From positions 28,273 to 92,272 of the forward strand of contig JAZAFR010000011.1 of the NCBI GenBank assembly GCA_036121365.1: DNA of 64,000 nucleotides, given 5' to 3'. The notes beneath the pieces were generated by a model. It made no database searches and was not told the origin of the DNA. It was given only the letters and a program-made list of their open reading frames with translations. Of the stretch, positions 28,016 to 36,746 are shown piece after piece. Numbering within the stretch: the first letter of the stretch is position 1; the number at the start of each line of letters is the position of its first letter. The position numbers were made by a program, and so were the translations under genes. The stretch is from UBA7916 sp036121365 (GTDB lineage Bacteria; Pseudomonadota; Gammaproteobacteria; Comchoanobacterales; Comchoanobacteraceae).

Positions 28016-29744
28016 TTTCTTGTCTTTCTTGTCTTGCACTCGGATATGCTGGACCAGATTCTGAACCCAAAATCTGTGACACTGGCGATGTGAATAACGT
28101 ATTATTCCCATTCACACTCAAAATTCGACTCAACTCCTCATAATAGCAGCGCATATCATTGATAGAAACTGCATCTTGATCTTCTGCTGAGCCATTTCCT
28201 GAAATGTTTCCATTTCTAAAACAACTTGAGGCAACATAATAATCTGTGAATTCCATATCTATCATCAATAGCTCATCAACTTCTGCATCTTGATCTTCCA
28301 CTGATCCATTTCCTAAAGTGTTTCCATTTTTAAACCACTCTGGTGCGATATGATGGCCTCTGAATTTCATATCTTTGATCAATTCTATCATCAAGGGCAC
28401 ATCATCAGATAACTCTCTAAGCACATCCCAGCGCATATCCCTTGGGACATACCGAAGTGCTTTTACATCCTTTTTAAGCGCTAGAACATATAAATCTATG
28501 GTTCGAGATTGCTCAGGAATATAACTCCTTAATGCATCTATATTTTGATTAACAGCCTCACGGCACAGCTCTTCTGTTTTCAAAAAATCGGGCACATATC
28601 CTAGTGATTGACCATAATTCAAAACAGCCACACGGCACAGTTCTTCTGTTTTCAATTCTTCTGGCACATACTCTAATGCCTGCCCACAATTCGAAACAGC
28701 CACGCGACACAGCTCTTCTGTTTTCAATTCTTCTGGCACATATGCTAGTGAATCTCCATGATTCTCCACAGCCACACGGCACATCTCTGCGGTTATCAAT
28801 TCTTCTGGCACAAGGTTTAATGAAAACCCATTATTCTCCACTGCTACACGGCACAGTTCTTCTGTTTTCAATTCTTCTGGCACAAATTCTAATGGCACAT
28901 TACAATCACCTTCATTATAATTCTCAACAGCAATACGGCATAGCTCTCTTGTTTTCAATTCAGCAGGCACATCTGCCAGTGCACACCCACTATTCGCAAC
29001 AGCCACACCGCACAGATCTTCTATTCTCAATTCTTCTGGCACATCTCCTAGTGTATTCCCACAATTCGAAACAGCCAGACGGCACAGATCTTTTGTTCTC
29101 AATTCTCTTGGCACATATTCTAGTGCCCATCCACAATTCGAAACAGCCAAACGGTACAGCTCTTTTGTTATCAAGTCTTCTGGCACAGCTAGTAGTGCCT
29201 CCGAATAATTCCCCACAGCCACACAGCACAGCTCTTCTGTTATAAATCGATCTGGCACAGAGAATAGTGCACTCCCAGAATTCGAAACAGCCAACTGACA
29301 AAGCTCTTCTGTTCTCAATTCTTCTGGTACATATTCTAAGACCAACCCATAATTCGAAACAGCCAACTGACAAAGCTCTTCTGTTTTCAATTCTTCTGGT
29401 ACATATTGTAAGGCCAACCCAGAATTCGAAACAGCCACACGGCACAGCTCTTCTGTTCTCAATTCTTCTGGCACATATTCTAGTGTCTGTCCATTATTCG
29501 AAAGAGCCACACGGCACAATTCTTCTGTTCTCAATGCTCCTGGCACATATGCTAGTGCATACCCATTATTTGAAACAGCCACACGGCACATGAGTACCGA
29601 ATGCATATCTTCTGGCACATCCTCAATATGGCCCCAGACTTGTTCTAATGCTGCTAGACAAATATCAGCTGTCCGTCTTTCTATTGGAACTGCACCCAAT
29701 CCTTTATCTTGGTAGGTCCTTAATAAATTTTCATCTATCTGCAT
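27948..29744 (-). CDS. DUF4116 tandem-repeat protein
   Basis: A 598-residue protein built from about sixteen tandem 24-residue repeats (roughly residues 49-440). The repeat consensus is TEELCRVAVSNNG followed by ALEYVPEELR. This is the DUF4116 repeat, found in Legionella-type bacteria, amoeba viruses and some protists, and thought to form a helical solenoid for protein contacts. One repeat carries a five-residue insertion (EGDCNVPLEF region). The C-terminal ~160 residues hold two diverged copies of a 28-residue unit ending GNGSVEDQDA/GNGSAEDQDA. A role in host-cell interaction is inferred from the family, not seen here. Many cysteines in the repeats are unusual for a secreted protein. Confidence 0.85.
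   Translation of the reverse strand: MQIDENLLRTYQDKGLGAVPIERRTADICLAALEQVWGHIEDVPEDMHSVLMCRVAVSNNGYALAYVPGALRTEELCRVALSNNGQTLEYVPEELRTEELCRVAVSNSGLALQYVPEELKTEELCQLAVSNYGLVLEYVPEELRTEELCQLAVSNSGSALFSVPDRFITEELCCVAVGNYSEALLAVPEDLITKELYRLAVSNCGWALEYVPRELRTKDLCRLAVSNCGNTLGDVPEELRIEDLCGVAVANSGCALADVPAELKTRELCRIAVENYNEGDCNVPLEFVPEELKTEELCRVAVENNGFSLNLVPEELITAEMCRVAVENHGDSLAYVPEELKTEELCRVAVSNCGQALEYVPEELKTEELCRVAVLNYGQSLGYVPDFLKTEELCREAVNQNIDALRSYIPEQSRTIDLYVLALKKDVKALRYVPRDMRWDVLRELSDDVPLMIELIKDMKFRGHHIAPEWFKNGNTLGNGSVEDQDAEVDELLMIDMEFTDYYVASSCFRNGNISGNGSAEDQDAVSINDMRCYYEELSRILSVNGNNTLFTSPVSQILGSESGPAYPSARQERQEREETLHAEGSSGIADCIRSFLF
28435..29600. repeat. 72-bp coding tandem repeats
   Basis: The repeats of the DUF4116 gene show at DNA level as a 72-base period with a recurring block such as CAGCTCTTCTGTTTTCAATT on the plus strand. 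Neighbouring units are near-identical in places, which invites copy-number change by slippage or recombination. There are no spacers, so this is not a CRISPR array. Confidence 0.85.
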
Positions 29745-29816
29745 ATCACTACTATTTTAATCCTATTATGTTACATATTATATATTATTTTTTCAAATAT
29801 CAAAACACATGCCTTT

Positions 29817-29938
29817 CTCTGCAAATACAGTGTATCCAAAAGTAATCTGCCATGCCCAGGAGCCTAAATCAAAATAAATAAGATCGTATACAACCTGCAA
29901 TACCTGAACTGCCACATTCAAATAATGTTTATTGTCTT
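29817..29938 (-). pseudogene. 3'-end remnant of a second DUF4116-family gene
   Basis: Direct repeat copy 2. Read on the minus strand it encodes TLFECGSSGIAGCIRSYLF and then a TGA at 29869-29871. The intact neighbour ends TLHAEGSSGIADCIRSFLF with a stop. So this is the tail of a lost tandem paralogue; everything upstream of the last ~20 codons is gone, replaced by the grpB-like gene. It shows that the upstream part of the longest grpB-like frame (from 29925) runs across relic sequence. Confidence 0.7.
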
Positions 29939-29984
29939 TATAAAGAAAATTTATTACAATACGAATTTACAATGTTTACAAAAC

Positions 29985-30869
29985 ATGACAAAAAAACCAA
30001 CAGACAATACACCTATTGAACAATTAAAAGAAACAAAACAAATCATCATCCTGACTTATGATCCTAAATGGCCAAAAAACTATCAAATCGAAAAAGAAAA
30101 ATTAATTGAACATCTTGAAAATAAAACAATCAGCATTCATCACATTGGCTCAACATCAATTGAAGGCATGTCAGCTAAGGAAGACTTGGACATTTTACTC
30201 ATCATTGACAAACTTGAACATGCACTTGAATTACAAAATTTCGGCTATGTCTTTAAAGGCGAACTCAACATTCCACTTCGCTATTTCTTTTCTAAAAACC
30301 AAGGCCATACCAAAGTCAATTTACATGTATGTGAAAAAGATCATGGGTTTATTAATCTTAACCTGACCTTTAGAGATTGGCTCAAAAAAAATAGAAATGA
30401 CATGCAAGCATACATCGAGCTAAAAAACAGCATACTGAAATCACCAACTGCAGGGCTGAAACTGGCAGGGGGTTTTTCCCAGTACACCCACAAAAAAGAT
30501 AAATTCATCAAAGAAATCCTAATCAAATCTGGCTATAATGGCACCAATGTTAACTTTTGCTCTCATGAAAGCGAATGGCGAGCAATCATACAGTTAACTG
30601 AACATAGTAAGCAAGGCAATACCAACAAAGCAATCAACTTTCAAGATTTTCTTACCACAGCCAAAGCAAATGATCATAAGCATTTCATCTTATCTAAAGC
30701 ATGTAAAATAATAGGCCATGCAAAAGTTTGTCTACTCCCCCATCAAAAGGCCAAAATAGAATACATCATCACCCGTGACGATCCGTCAGAATTGGCAAAG
30801 AAACACTTAGCAGCATTCATCAAAAAATGGCTGAATTTTCACACCCTTATATTGACATCACAGACGTAA
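29985..30869 (+). CDS. GrpB-family protein with C-terminal extension
   Basis: A 294-residue protein. Residues ~15-175 are a GrpB/UPF0157 domain of the nucleotidyltransferase superfamily: DPKWPKNYQIEKEKLIEHL, HHIGSTSIEGMSAKEDLDILL with the G-S metal-loop and paired acidic residues, and FRDWLKKN. I prefer the ATG at 29985 since the upstream part overlaps a DUF4116 relic, though no good ribosome site precedes either start. Residues ~195-294 are not part of GrpB. CKIIGHAKVCLLPHQKAKIEYII recalls the central sheet of a GNAT acetyltransferase but lacks the acetyl-CoA loop. Function is unknown. Confidence 0.78.
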   Translation: MTKKPTDNTPIEQLKETKQIIILTYDPKWPKNYQIEKEKLIEHLENKTISIHHIGSTSIEGMSAKEDLDILLIIDKLEHALELQNFGYVFKGELNIPLRYFFSKNQGHTKVNLHVCEKDHGFINLNLTFRDWLKKNRNDMQAYIELKNSILKSPTAGLKLAGGFSQYTHKKDKFIKEILIKSGYNGTNVNFCSHESEWRAIIQLTEHSKQGNTNKAINFQDFLTTAKANDHKHFILSKACKIIGHAKVCLLPHQKAKIEYIITRDDPSELAKKHLAAFIKKWLNFHTLILTSQT

Positions 30870-31014
30870 AAAATCAAATCACTACTTTTTAATGACTGAG
30901 TCAAAATAGCAAAAACACCAATCTTAAATCCAACTAACCAAGATAGAAAGACCCTAGAATTTTCAAATTGATAATAGGATTCCTTCCTTATCAAATATGG
31001 ATTTGAAAGGCTGA

Positions 31015-31626
31015 CTATTTGAGAATTTTTTTTGCAAATTTCCTAACCTTATCCATATGCGCTTCAAAAATATGGATAGGCATATCAGGTAGAACGGAGT
31101 AGAATCTTAAATATCGGGCTTTTAAACCTCCGAGCTGAAAAACCGATTTCTTAATGCGCCGGTAAGGAATATTATCGAATATCGAAAAATTGAAATAACT
31201 GACCATTGGCCCCCCATAAGTAATCGATATCAATCCCAGCTTTCCCTTCATTTTATTAGCCACAGGATAGCCATAATTTTTAAAATACACACTACCCGGC
31301 ACCATGGCCCTGTAACTAAAAAACCAAGTCGGATGCAACACCCAGTCAACCCAATTTTCCAGTATTGCATTGAGTCTTAAGTTGTGACACGAACCAATCA
31401 AAAACATGACATCGGCTTTTTCAAGTCTCTCTCTATAATCAAGCACAATTTGAGGAGGAGGATTGATATCACTACGATAAAAAGGCAATTGCTCTTTTTC
31501 TTCAAATAAGTTGATAACATCTGTTTTATGCCCGAGTCGATTGGCCTCCTCGACAAAAGTATCACGAATTGCTGCATTAAACGACGTTTTTGTATTATGA
31601 TGCCCAAATATGATTACAATATCCAA
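31015..31626 (-). CDS. NAD(P)H-dependent flavodoxin-fold oxidoreductase
   Basis: A 203-residue protein of the flavodoxin_2 group (MdaB/KefF-like quinone reductases). I chose TTG at 31626, since GGAGG lies five bases upstream and the protein then opens with the first beta strand, DIVIIFGHHNTKTSFN. The substrate-side motif DVMFLIGSCHNLRLNAILENWVD and the GKLGLISITYGGP strand follow the family order. These enzymes reduce quinones or nitro compounds in two-electron steps and protect against electrophiles. Single gene with no clear partner. Confidence 0.75.
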   Translation of the reverse strand: MDIVIIFGHHNTKTSFNAAIRDTFVEEANRLGHKTDVINLFEEKEQLPFYRSDINPPPQIVLDYRERLEKADVMFLIGSCHNLRLNAILENWVDWVLHPTWFFSYRAMVPGSVYFKNYGYPVANKMKGKLGLISITYGGPMVSYFNFSIFDNIPYRRIKKSVFQLGGLKARYLRFYSVLPDMPIHIFEAHMDKVRKFAKKILK

Positions 31627-31862
31627 CTGAACCTCCGTTACCAACCCACTCAAATTGTAGCTACTACAGAAATTTTTGTCAAAAATACTCAATGGTTTCC
31701 ACCGAAAAAATAAGATGACATTTATCCAGATCAGAAACCCTATAACACACTGCCCTATGCCGAACAAAAAACCATTCGATGCGAAGATTTAAAAATGTAT
31801 AATTGAACACAACAAAACATTTCAAACTAAAGTATCGAGCAGAGGCCTACCATTACCCTTTA

Positions 31863-32510
31863 TTAAAATACAGGACCATTACGACCATTCCTAGTACCTT
31901 GTTTGCAAAAAAAACCAGTTGCATAACGAAGCCTACTTGCCTCAAAATCACCCGTGAGGTCTTGTATTTTTTTTTGAATCTCTGCAATGTGTTGAGGCGC
32001 ATCATTTGGAAGGAGCTGATATCCCACCACCAACTTTAACAAATGAATACTGTGCCCATTCTGACTGCTTTTAAAAATGGCTTTTACTTTGATATTTGCC
32101 AGGCAAATATCTTTATTCCCAGGATCAAAAACACCGATATTATGGAAAACAACACCGTCTTTTCTTCCTTGCAGTAAACCCACAATACCTTTTGAAAAAC
32201 CAATCAGCTCCAAATCAGAAGGTACGACTTTTGCTTCTTTAACCGTCTCAGAAATACAAGCATAGAACTTCTTTAAATACTCATTTTGTCTCTTTAAAAC
32301 ATAGGCTTTAACCGAGGAACAATCATAACAAAACAACCGACCTCCATGATATTGCAAAAGCACCCTATCAACAACCACCTTACCACTCAGAGGACAAACA
32401 AACTCTTTTTTTAATTTCAAAAATCGTAAAAAACTTCTTCTTGAGTTGGTCGTCAAACCATCGCTCCAATCAATTAGAAGTCGATCTCCTTCAATTTGAA
32501 TGGTCGGCAT
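31863..32510 (-). CDS. hypothetical protein with four-cysteine site
   Basis: A 215-residue protein starting at an internal ATG (MPTIQIEGD), with an alternative start eight codons earlier. I do not recognise it. The N-terminal third holds CPLSGKVV and LFCYDC, which could form a zinc site. It is followed by a charged helix (KRQNEYLKKFYACISETVKEA) and mixed alpha/beta sequence. There is no signal peptide or membrane span. It is 97 bases from a decayed beta-lactamase on the same strand. Confidence 0.5.
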   Translation of the reverse strand: MPTIQIEGDRLLIDWSDGLTTNSRRSFLRFLKLKKEFVCPLSGKVVVDRVLLQYHGGRLFCYDCSSVKAYVLKRQNEYLKKFYACISETVKEAKVVPSDLELIGFSKGIVGLLQGRKDGVVFHNIGVFDPGNKDICLANIKVKAIFKSSQNGHSIHLLKLVVGYQLLPNDAPQHIAEIQKKIQDLTGDFEASRLRYATGFFCKQGTRNGRNGPVF

Positions 32511-32607
32511 TATTATTGGGCACCCTAAAAACAAAAATCACGAGACGTTATTATAAAATAAAACCGGATGGTGACACAAGAATAAATATTTCAATTCAAT
32601 CAACAAC

Positions 32608-33296
32608 TCAGGACAAATCACCAACAATTCTTAACTTCAACGCAGACTTTGCCCGCATAGAAGCATAAGTATCATACTTTTTATCATCAAGGATATGATA
32701 AACAAACGTCTTAACTTGGTCATCTTTTTTCACAAATCCCACAAACCACCCAACTTGTCTATCTTGAATTTTCTTACCTTGCCTATCCAGCTGTGAGCAG
32801 TTTCCTGTTTTGCCGTATAAATCCCATCCATTCTCCAATTTTTCAATGAACATAATTCTTTTTGTATTGGCTTGCGCATTGACATCAACGGGCAGTGCAT
32901 TTGAAACCAAGCGATTCAACAAAGCCAACTGCTCTTGTGGAGAAATTACTAAAGAGCTGGACAACCAACAGTGGCTCAATCCATTATTCAGACCCGAATC
33001 ACCACTGGTATCTTGATTCCAATAACCCAGCAGTTGGACATAATCGTCAAAGCGCGACTTTCCAAGTTTTGCAGTGACACGTTGTGAATACCAAACACAG
33101 CTGTTTTTAAACCAGGATAATGGGTGGTGCGGTTTTTTCCAGACATCCAACCAGTCAACATCCGTTGAATGATAGTTCAATAATGGATGTGTTGTATCGT
33201 GCAAAATTCCTGCATCAAATCCCATCAAAGCAATGACACACTACCAAGAACTTGATGCACAGAACAATCCACAATTAGAAGACAATATGTGTTGTC
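32608..33296 (-). pseudogene. class D (OXA-type) beta-lactamase remnant
   Basis: From about 33240 down to 32608 the frame encodes a good class D body: IALMGFDAGILHD, the S-x-V motif in KNSCVWYSQ, LGYWNQDTSG at the Y-G-N position, WLSSSLVISPQEQ and the K-T-G motif in LYGKTGN. The N-terminal part with the catalytic S-T-F-K is missing. Where it should be, the frame reads ASSSW followed by TAG (33241-33243). A different frame just upstream encodes TYCLLIVDCSVHQVLG, which resembles the first beta strands of the enzyme. So a deletion and frame loss removed the nucleophile. It cannot hydrolyse beta-lactams. Confidence 0.75.
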
Positions 33297-33362
33297 TATG
33301 TTAAACAAACCATCACTCAAACATTAAAATGCCAGATTCTAACAAAAAGACAACCCTTAAAA

Positions 33363-33785
33363 CTAGACCATCGCATCTACAATACGTTGTACATCACGAT
33401 CGATATCGCCATGATCAGAGTTCAATGTAAAACTGGGCACCTCTGCAAACAATGCATCTCTACTTTCATGCAAATCATCAAGTAATTTTGAATAATCAGC
33501 CGTTGGCGATAAGGGTCAGTAATTTTTAATTTTATCTGATGGCGATCTTTCATGCTGAACTAATGTACTACCTTCAACACTAACTGTAAATTCTGATTGT
33601 AAAATTTCTCGCGCCCTAATATCACAAATGATATTTTCATCAGTAGTCACTACAATATTCTCCCTTGTGGTTTGGTATTAAAGAATTTCCAGCAAAGTCT
33701 GATTAAAATGGCTTTCACTGCCTGGACCAAAAACATCCGTTACCATGCGGCCCATAGAAAACACACACGCCAACTCTGTTTTCTA
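33363..33785 (-). pseudogene. shikimate-kinase-like remnant with in-frame stops
   Basis: One minus-strand frame, open apart from in-frame stops at 33678-33680 (TAA) and 33516-33518 (TGA), encodes GRMVTDVFGPGSESHFNQTL, then ENIVVTTDENIICDIRAREIL, then PLSPTADYSKLLDDLHESRD and a C-terminal DRDVQRIVDAMV. The order matches shikimate kinase: G-x-I-x-x-I-F-x-x-x-G-E, the strand before the second motif, the R-P-L region and the final helices. The ATP-binding P-loop end is absent, cut where the SDR gene ends. The TGA stands where the family has the Arg of RPLL, as expected from CGA to TGA. A relic, not a working kinase. Confidence 0.55.
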
Positions 33786-33802
33786 GAGACCGACATATCT
33801 AT

Positions 33803-34504
33803 CTACGGCAAGATCTCCTGCCCATCCCAAGCAATACATTTTCCTGTCTGTGATCTATCTATATTTTCTAAAACAGATAACAATTTTTCAGCTGAATACT
33901 CTGGAGTGAATAACTCACTTTTAGGAACGGTAGACTGAAATGGCTTTGATAAAGAACTGTCAACTGTCCCAGGATGCAATCCCACCACAATAGAGTGCTT
34001 ATTGATGCGTCCTGACTCTATTGCTGCATTTTTTATAATCATATTCAAAGCAGCCTTTGAACTACGATACGCATACCAACCACCAAGATGATTATCAGTA
34101 ATACTACCAACCCTAGCAGACAATATGGCAAATACTGACCTTGAATGACGATCTAACTTCGGCAAAAAATACTTTGCAACCAATGCTGGAATAACCGCAT
34201 TGATCTGAAAATAATGATGAAACTTCTCTGCCGACAGGTCTTTCAATGATTTTTCAGGCATCATGTCTTGACCATGCAATGACCCATTTGTAACAATGAC
34301 CAAGTCCAAGCACTGATCTTTTGAAGCAAGCTCAGAACATGCACAAATAGACTCCTCAGAATCATAATCAATGTGGTTAAAACCATGACTTGAAAACACA
34401 TGCAGGCTCGCATTTGGATATTTCCTAGAGACGATTTCTCTAAAAGCACCACCAATCGCACCTGAAGCACCAATGATTGCAATATTTTTCGGATTAAAAT
34501 CCAC
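33803..34504 (-). CDS. short-chain dehydrogenase/reductase
   Basis: A 233-residue Rossmann-fold oxidoreductase. It has the glycine-rich GASGAIGGAF at the N-terminus, TNGSLHGQD in place of the usual NNAG, the catalytic Ser in ILSARVGS, and YAYRSSK with Tyr and Lys of the active site. HPGTVDSSLSKPF near the end resembles the C-factor/CsgA-like group, SDRs that often sit with photolyase genes. It lies 145 bases downstream of phrB on the same strand and may be co-transcribed. The substrate is unknown. Confidence 0.87.
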   Translation of the reverse strand: MDFNPKNIAIIGASGAIGGAFREIVSRKYPNASLHVFSSHGFNHIDYDSEESICACSELASKDQCLDLVIVTNGSLHGQDMMPEKSLKDLSAEKFHHYFQINAVIPALVAKYFLPKLDRHSRSVFAILSARVGSITDNHLGGWYAYRSSKAALNMIIKNAAIESGRINKHSIVVGLHPGTVDSSLSKPFQSTVPKSELFTPEYSAEKLLSVLENIDRSQTGKCIAWDGQEILP

Positions 34505-34649
34505 TACTAAGCCCTACCTTAATGATTCATTAAAGTATATGCCAAATCGAAAGCGTATTCAAGCCCCGGATAAAAGCATAAAATCAACTGACTTTGGTCT
34601 TAGCATCGATAAAACATGGCCAAATCAATCGCTAAAGAAACCAGATTGT

Positions 34650-36071
34650 CTATACATCATTTTGTTTTAAAGATTGAAAGGCATTCAAAGCCAAATCTCG
34701 CGACTTTTTAAGATCGATAATTGGATGCGGGTATGTCGATCCCAACTCAATATCCGCATCTTTTAAAATCAAAGCGGGTGTTTCCCACGGACAATAAAGA
34801 TACTTTGTAGGCAAAGAAGCAATTTCAGGAATATATTGACGTATGTATTCACCATCGGGGTCAAACTTCTGCCCCTGGGTAACCGGATTAAAAATACGAA
34901 AATAAGGCGCAGCATCGGCCCCGCAACCCGCAACCCACTGCCAACTGGCACTATTATTCGCCAAATCTGCATCAACGAGTGTGTCCCAAAACCAACGCTC
35001 GCCGTGACGCCAGTCCAATAATAAGTTTTTCACCAAAAATGAGCCCACAATCATTCGAACTCGATTGTGCATGTAACCAGTCTGCCACAATTCACGCATA
35101 CCCGCATCCACCATGGGGATCCCAGTTTGTCCTCTTTGCCATGCATGCAAGTGATTCTCATTTTCAGCCCAGGGAAAACCATCAAATTTAGACTGTAAAT
35201 TCTCAACTGGCAATTTCGGATTGTGATAGAGCTGACTATACGAAAATTCACGCCAGCCCAGCTCACTACAAAAGTGATCTATATTTTTATCACTACCGAG
35301 TTCCCTGACTGTATACCATACTTGATTTGGTGAAATCTCACCAAAATGAAGATGGGGTGATAGTCGAGAAACAGAGGGTTTTGCTGGGAAATTCCGACCT
35401 TCCTTGTAAGAAGATAATCCATTGTCGGTAAAAAACTTAAGACAACCCTGAGCATGAGATTCACCCATATCCCAAAAACTTTTGACATGTTCACCCCAAT
35501 CCTGGTCTGGAAGCAAATCAAGGGCATCAATACCCATATGCGCCTGATCTAAAATACTGTGAACAACATCAGGTTTTGATAAAGGGACTCTTGGTTCTCT
35601 GGCATTGAGACAACCTTTTCGATAAAAAGGAGTGAATACCTTATATTGAGTACCATCATCTTTTTTAATATCCCAAGGCTCCCACAATAACGAACCATTG
35701 AAGGTTGCTACATCTATACCATAGGACTGCAAGTAACCTTTAATGTCTGAGTCTCTATCCATACGCCAAGATTCATAACATCGATTCCAATAAACTGCTT
35801 CCACATCAAAACGATCCAGTAGATCTTGCAAAACCAATCTAGCAGACCCTTTGTAAACAGATAGATGGCCATTGAGAGATGTCGATAAACTTTTCAATGA
35901 GTGATGCAGCCATAATCGACTCGCACTGCCCATGGCATAATCACCACTACTTACATCATCTAAAATATATATTGGTAGGACCTTGGCATGCTTTGAAGCC
36001 TCTGAGAACGCAGGATTATCAGCAAGCCTAAGATCTTGCCTAAACCAACATATTGCAACTTTTTCTTTCAT
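34650..36071 (-). CDS. phrB: CPD photolyase, class I
   Basis: A 473-residue blue-light DNA repair enzyme that splits cyclobutane pyrimidine dimers. The start at 36071 gives MKEKVAICWFRQDLRLADN, the standard antenna-domain opening. The FAD domain has SRLSPHLHFGEISPNQVWY, ELGWREFSYSQLYHNP, TGIPMVDAGMRELWQTGYMHNRVRM and DADLANNSASWQWVAGCGADAAPYFRIFNP, so the flavin Asn and the Trp chain are kept. Length is normal. Its first ~9 codons and about 200 bases of leader are duplicated in front of a DUF1499 lipoprotein gene 2.7 kb away, suggesting shared control. Confidence 0.95.
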   Translation of the reverse strand: MKEKVAICWFRQDLRLADNPAFSEASKHAKVLPIYILDDVSSGDYAMGSASRLWLHHSLKSLSTSLNGHLSVYKGSARLVLQDLLDRFDVEAVYWNRCYESWRMDRDSDIKGYLQSYGIDVATFNGSLLWEPWDIKKDDGTQYKVFTPFYRKGCLNAREPRVPLSKPDVVHSILDQAHMGIDALDLLPDQDWGEHVKSFWDMGESHAQGCLKFFTDNGLSSYKEGRNFPAKPSVSRLSPHLHFGEISPNQVWYTVRELGSDKNIDHFCSELGWREFSYSQLYHNPKLPVENLQSKFDGFPWAENENHLHAWQRGQTGIPMVDAGMRELWQTGYMHNRVRMIVGSFLVKNLLLDWRHGERWFWDTLVDADLANNSASWQWVAGCGADAAPYFRIFNPVTQGQKFDPDGEYIRQYIPEIASLPTKYLYCPWETPALILKDADIELGSTYPHPIIDLKKSRDLALNAFQSLKQNDV

Positions 36072-36280
36072 AAAACACCCCCAAAAAACACTTACCCTAA
36101 AAAAACAGGATTCCAACCACTAAAGTCAGTTATTCTACAATACTATTCACCATAATCATATCACAACAACAAACAAAAAAACCGATAAAATCATTTGATA
36201 TTGCAGTTTTAAATTTTAATATATTCTAGTTGAGCACTTGCGCAAGCAAATGCTGCTTAAGCAATATTCGTGTACAAGGC
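36043..36280. repeat. phrB leader repeat, copy A
   Basis: This block covers the phrB start codons and leader. It is matched by copy B at 38763-38990: both contain AAACAGGATTCCA, then TCACCATAATCATATCACAA, then TTTGATATTGCAGTTTT and TTTTAATATATTCT, in the same order and spacing with small indels. A 10-base palindrome CTTGCGCAAG lies at 36237-36246 in copy A only. Confidence 0.8.
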
Positions 36281-36746
36281 AGTTGGAGAGCAGTATCAAT
36301 AGAAATAAGTGTGTGTCTTTACGTAATCAAGACAACAAAAATCAAGAAAAGGAAAACAACATAAAACTTATAAAACCCTGCAGAGAATCATTTAAAACAT
36401 CAAAATTAACAACAGATTATTGTCTATCATTATTCTACGATACAAAACGCCTTTAGCGTAGATTGATGCAATGCGATTGGCACATGTGGATTCTTATCTC
36501 CTCATTCATTACACCACAAACAACTTAATCGCCTCAAGACCTCAAGAGCCCAGACAAGACAATAATAGTATTTCCCAGTAGAGCTGTCAGGAAGCGTTAC
36601 AAGTCATGGTCAATAAAAATCCATTTACAATCATTGTGTTTTCATCAAACATGGTAACCAACCAGAAAAATTGCATCACAAAAAATAACGCAAATAATGA
36701 CTAGCGGGAACTCTAGAATATTTTCAAGAAATATTTTTGTGACGAC
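36281..36746. other. intergenic region with nothing recognised
   Basis: About 470 bases between the phrB leader and the end of the flavoprotein gene. A 72-codon plus-strand frame (36238-36456) starts inside the leader repeat and has no family features, so I do not call it. No RNA or terminator with a clear stem was seen. Confidence 0.4.

Noticed and set aside
28604..29593. Long plus-strand frames across the DUF4116 repeats
   Set aside because: They mirror the 72-bp repeat of the real gene on the other strand and have a biased, repetitive His/Ser/Leu composition; the minus-strand protein has a known repeat family.
28435..29600. Possible CRISPR array
   Set aside because: The repeats are contiguous 72-bp coding units without spacers and no cas genes are near.
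33672..33938. 88-codon plus-strand frame
   Set aside because: Antisense to the end of the SDR gene and to the shikimate-kinase relic; no independent support.
36238..36456. 72-codon plus-strand frame upstream of phrB
   Set aside because: Starts within the duplicated leader, has Lys/Asn-rich low-information sequence and no ribosome site.
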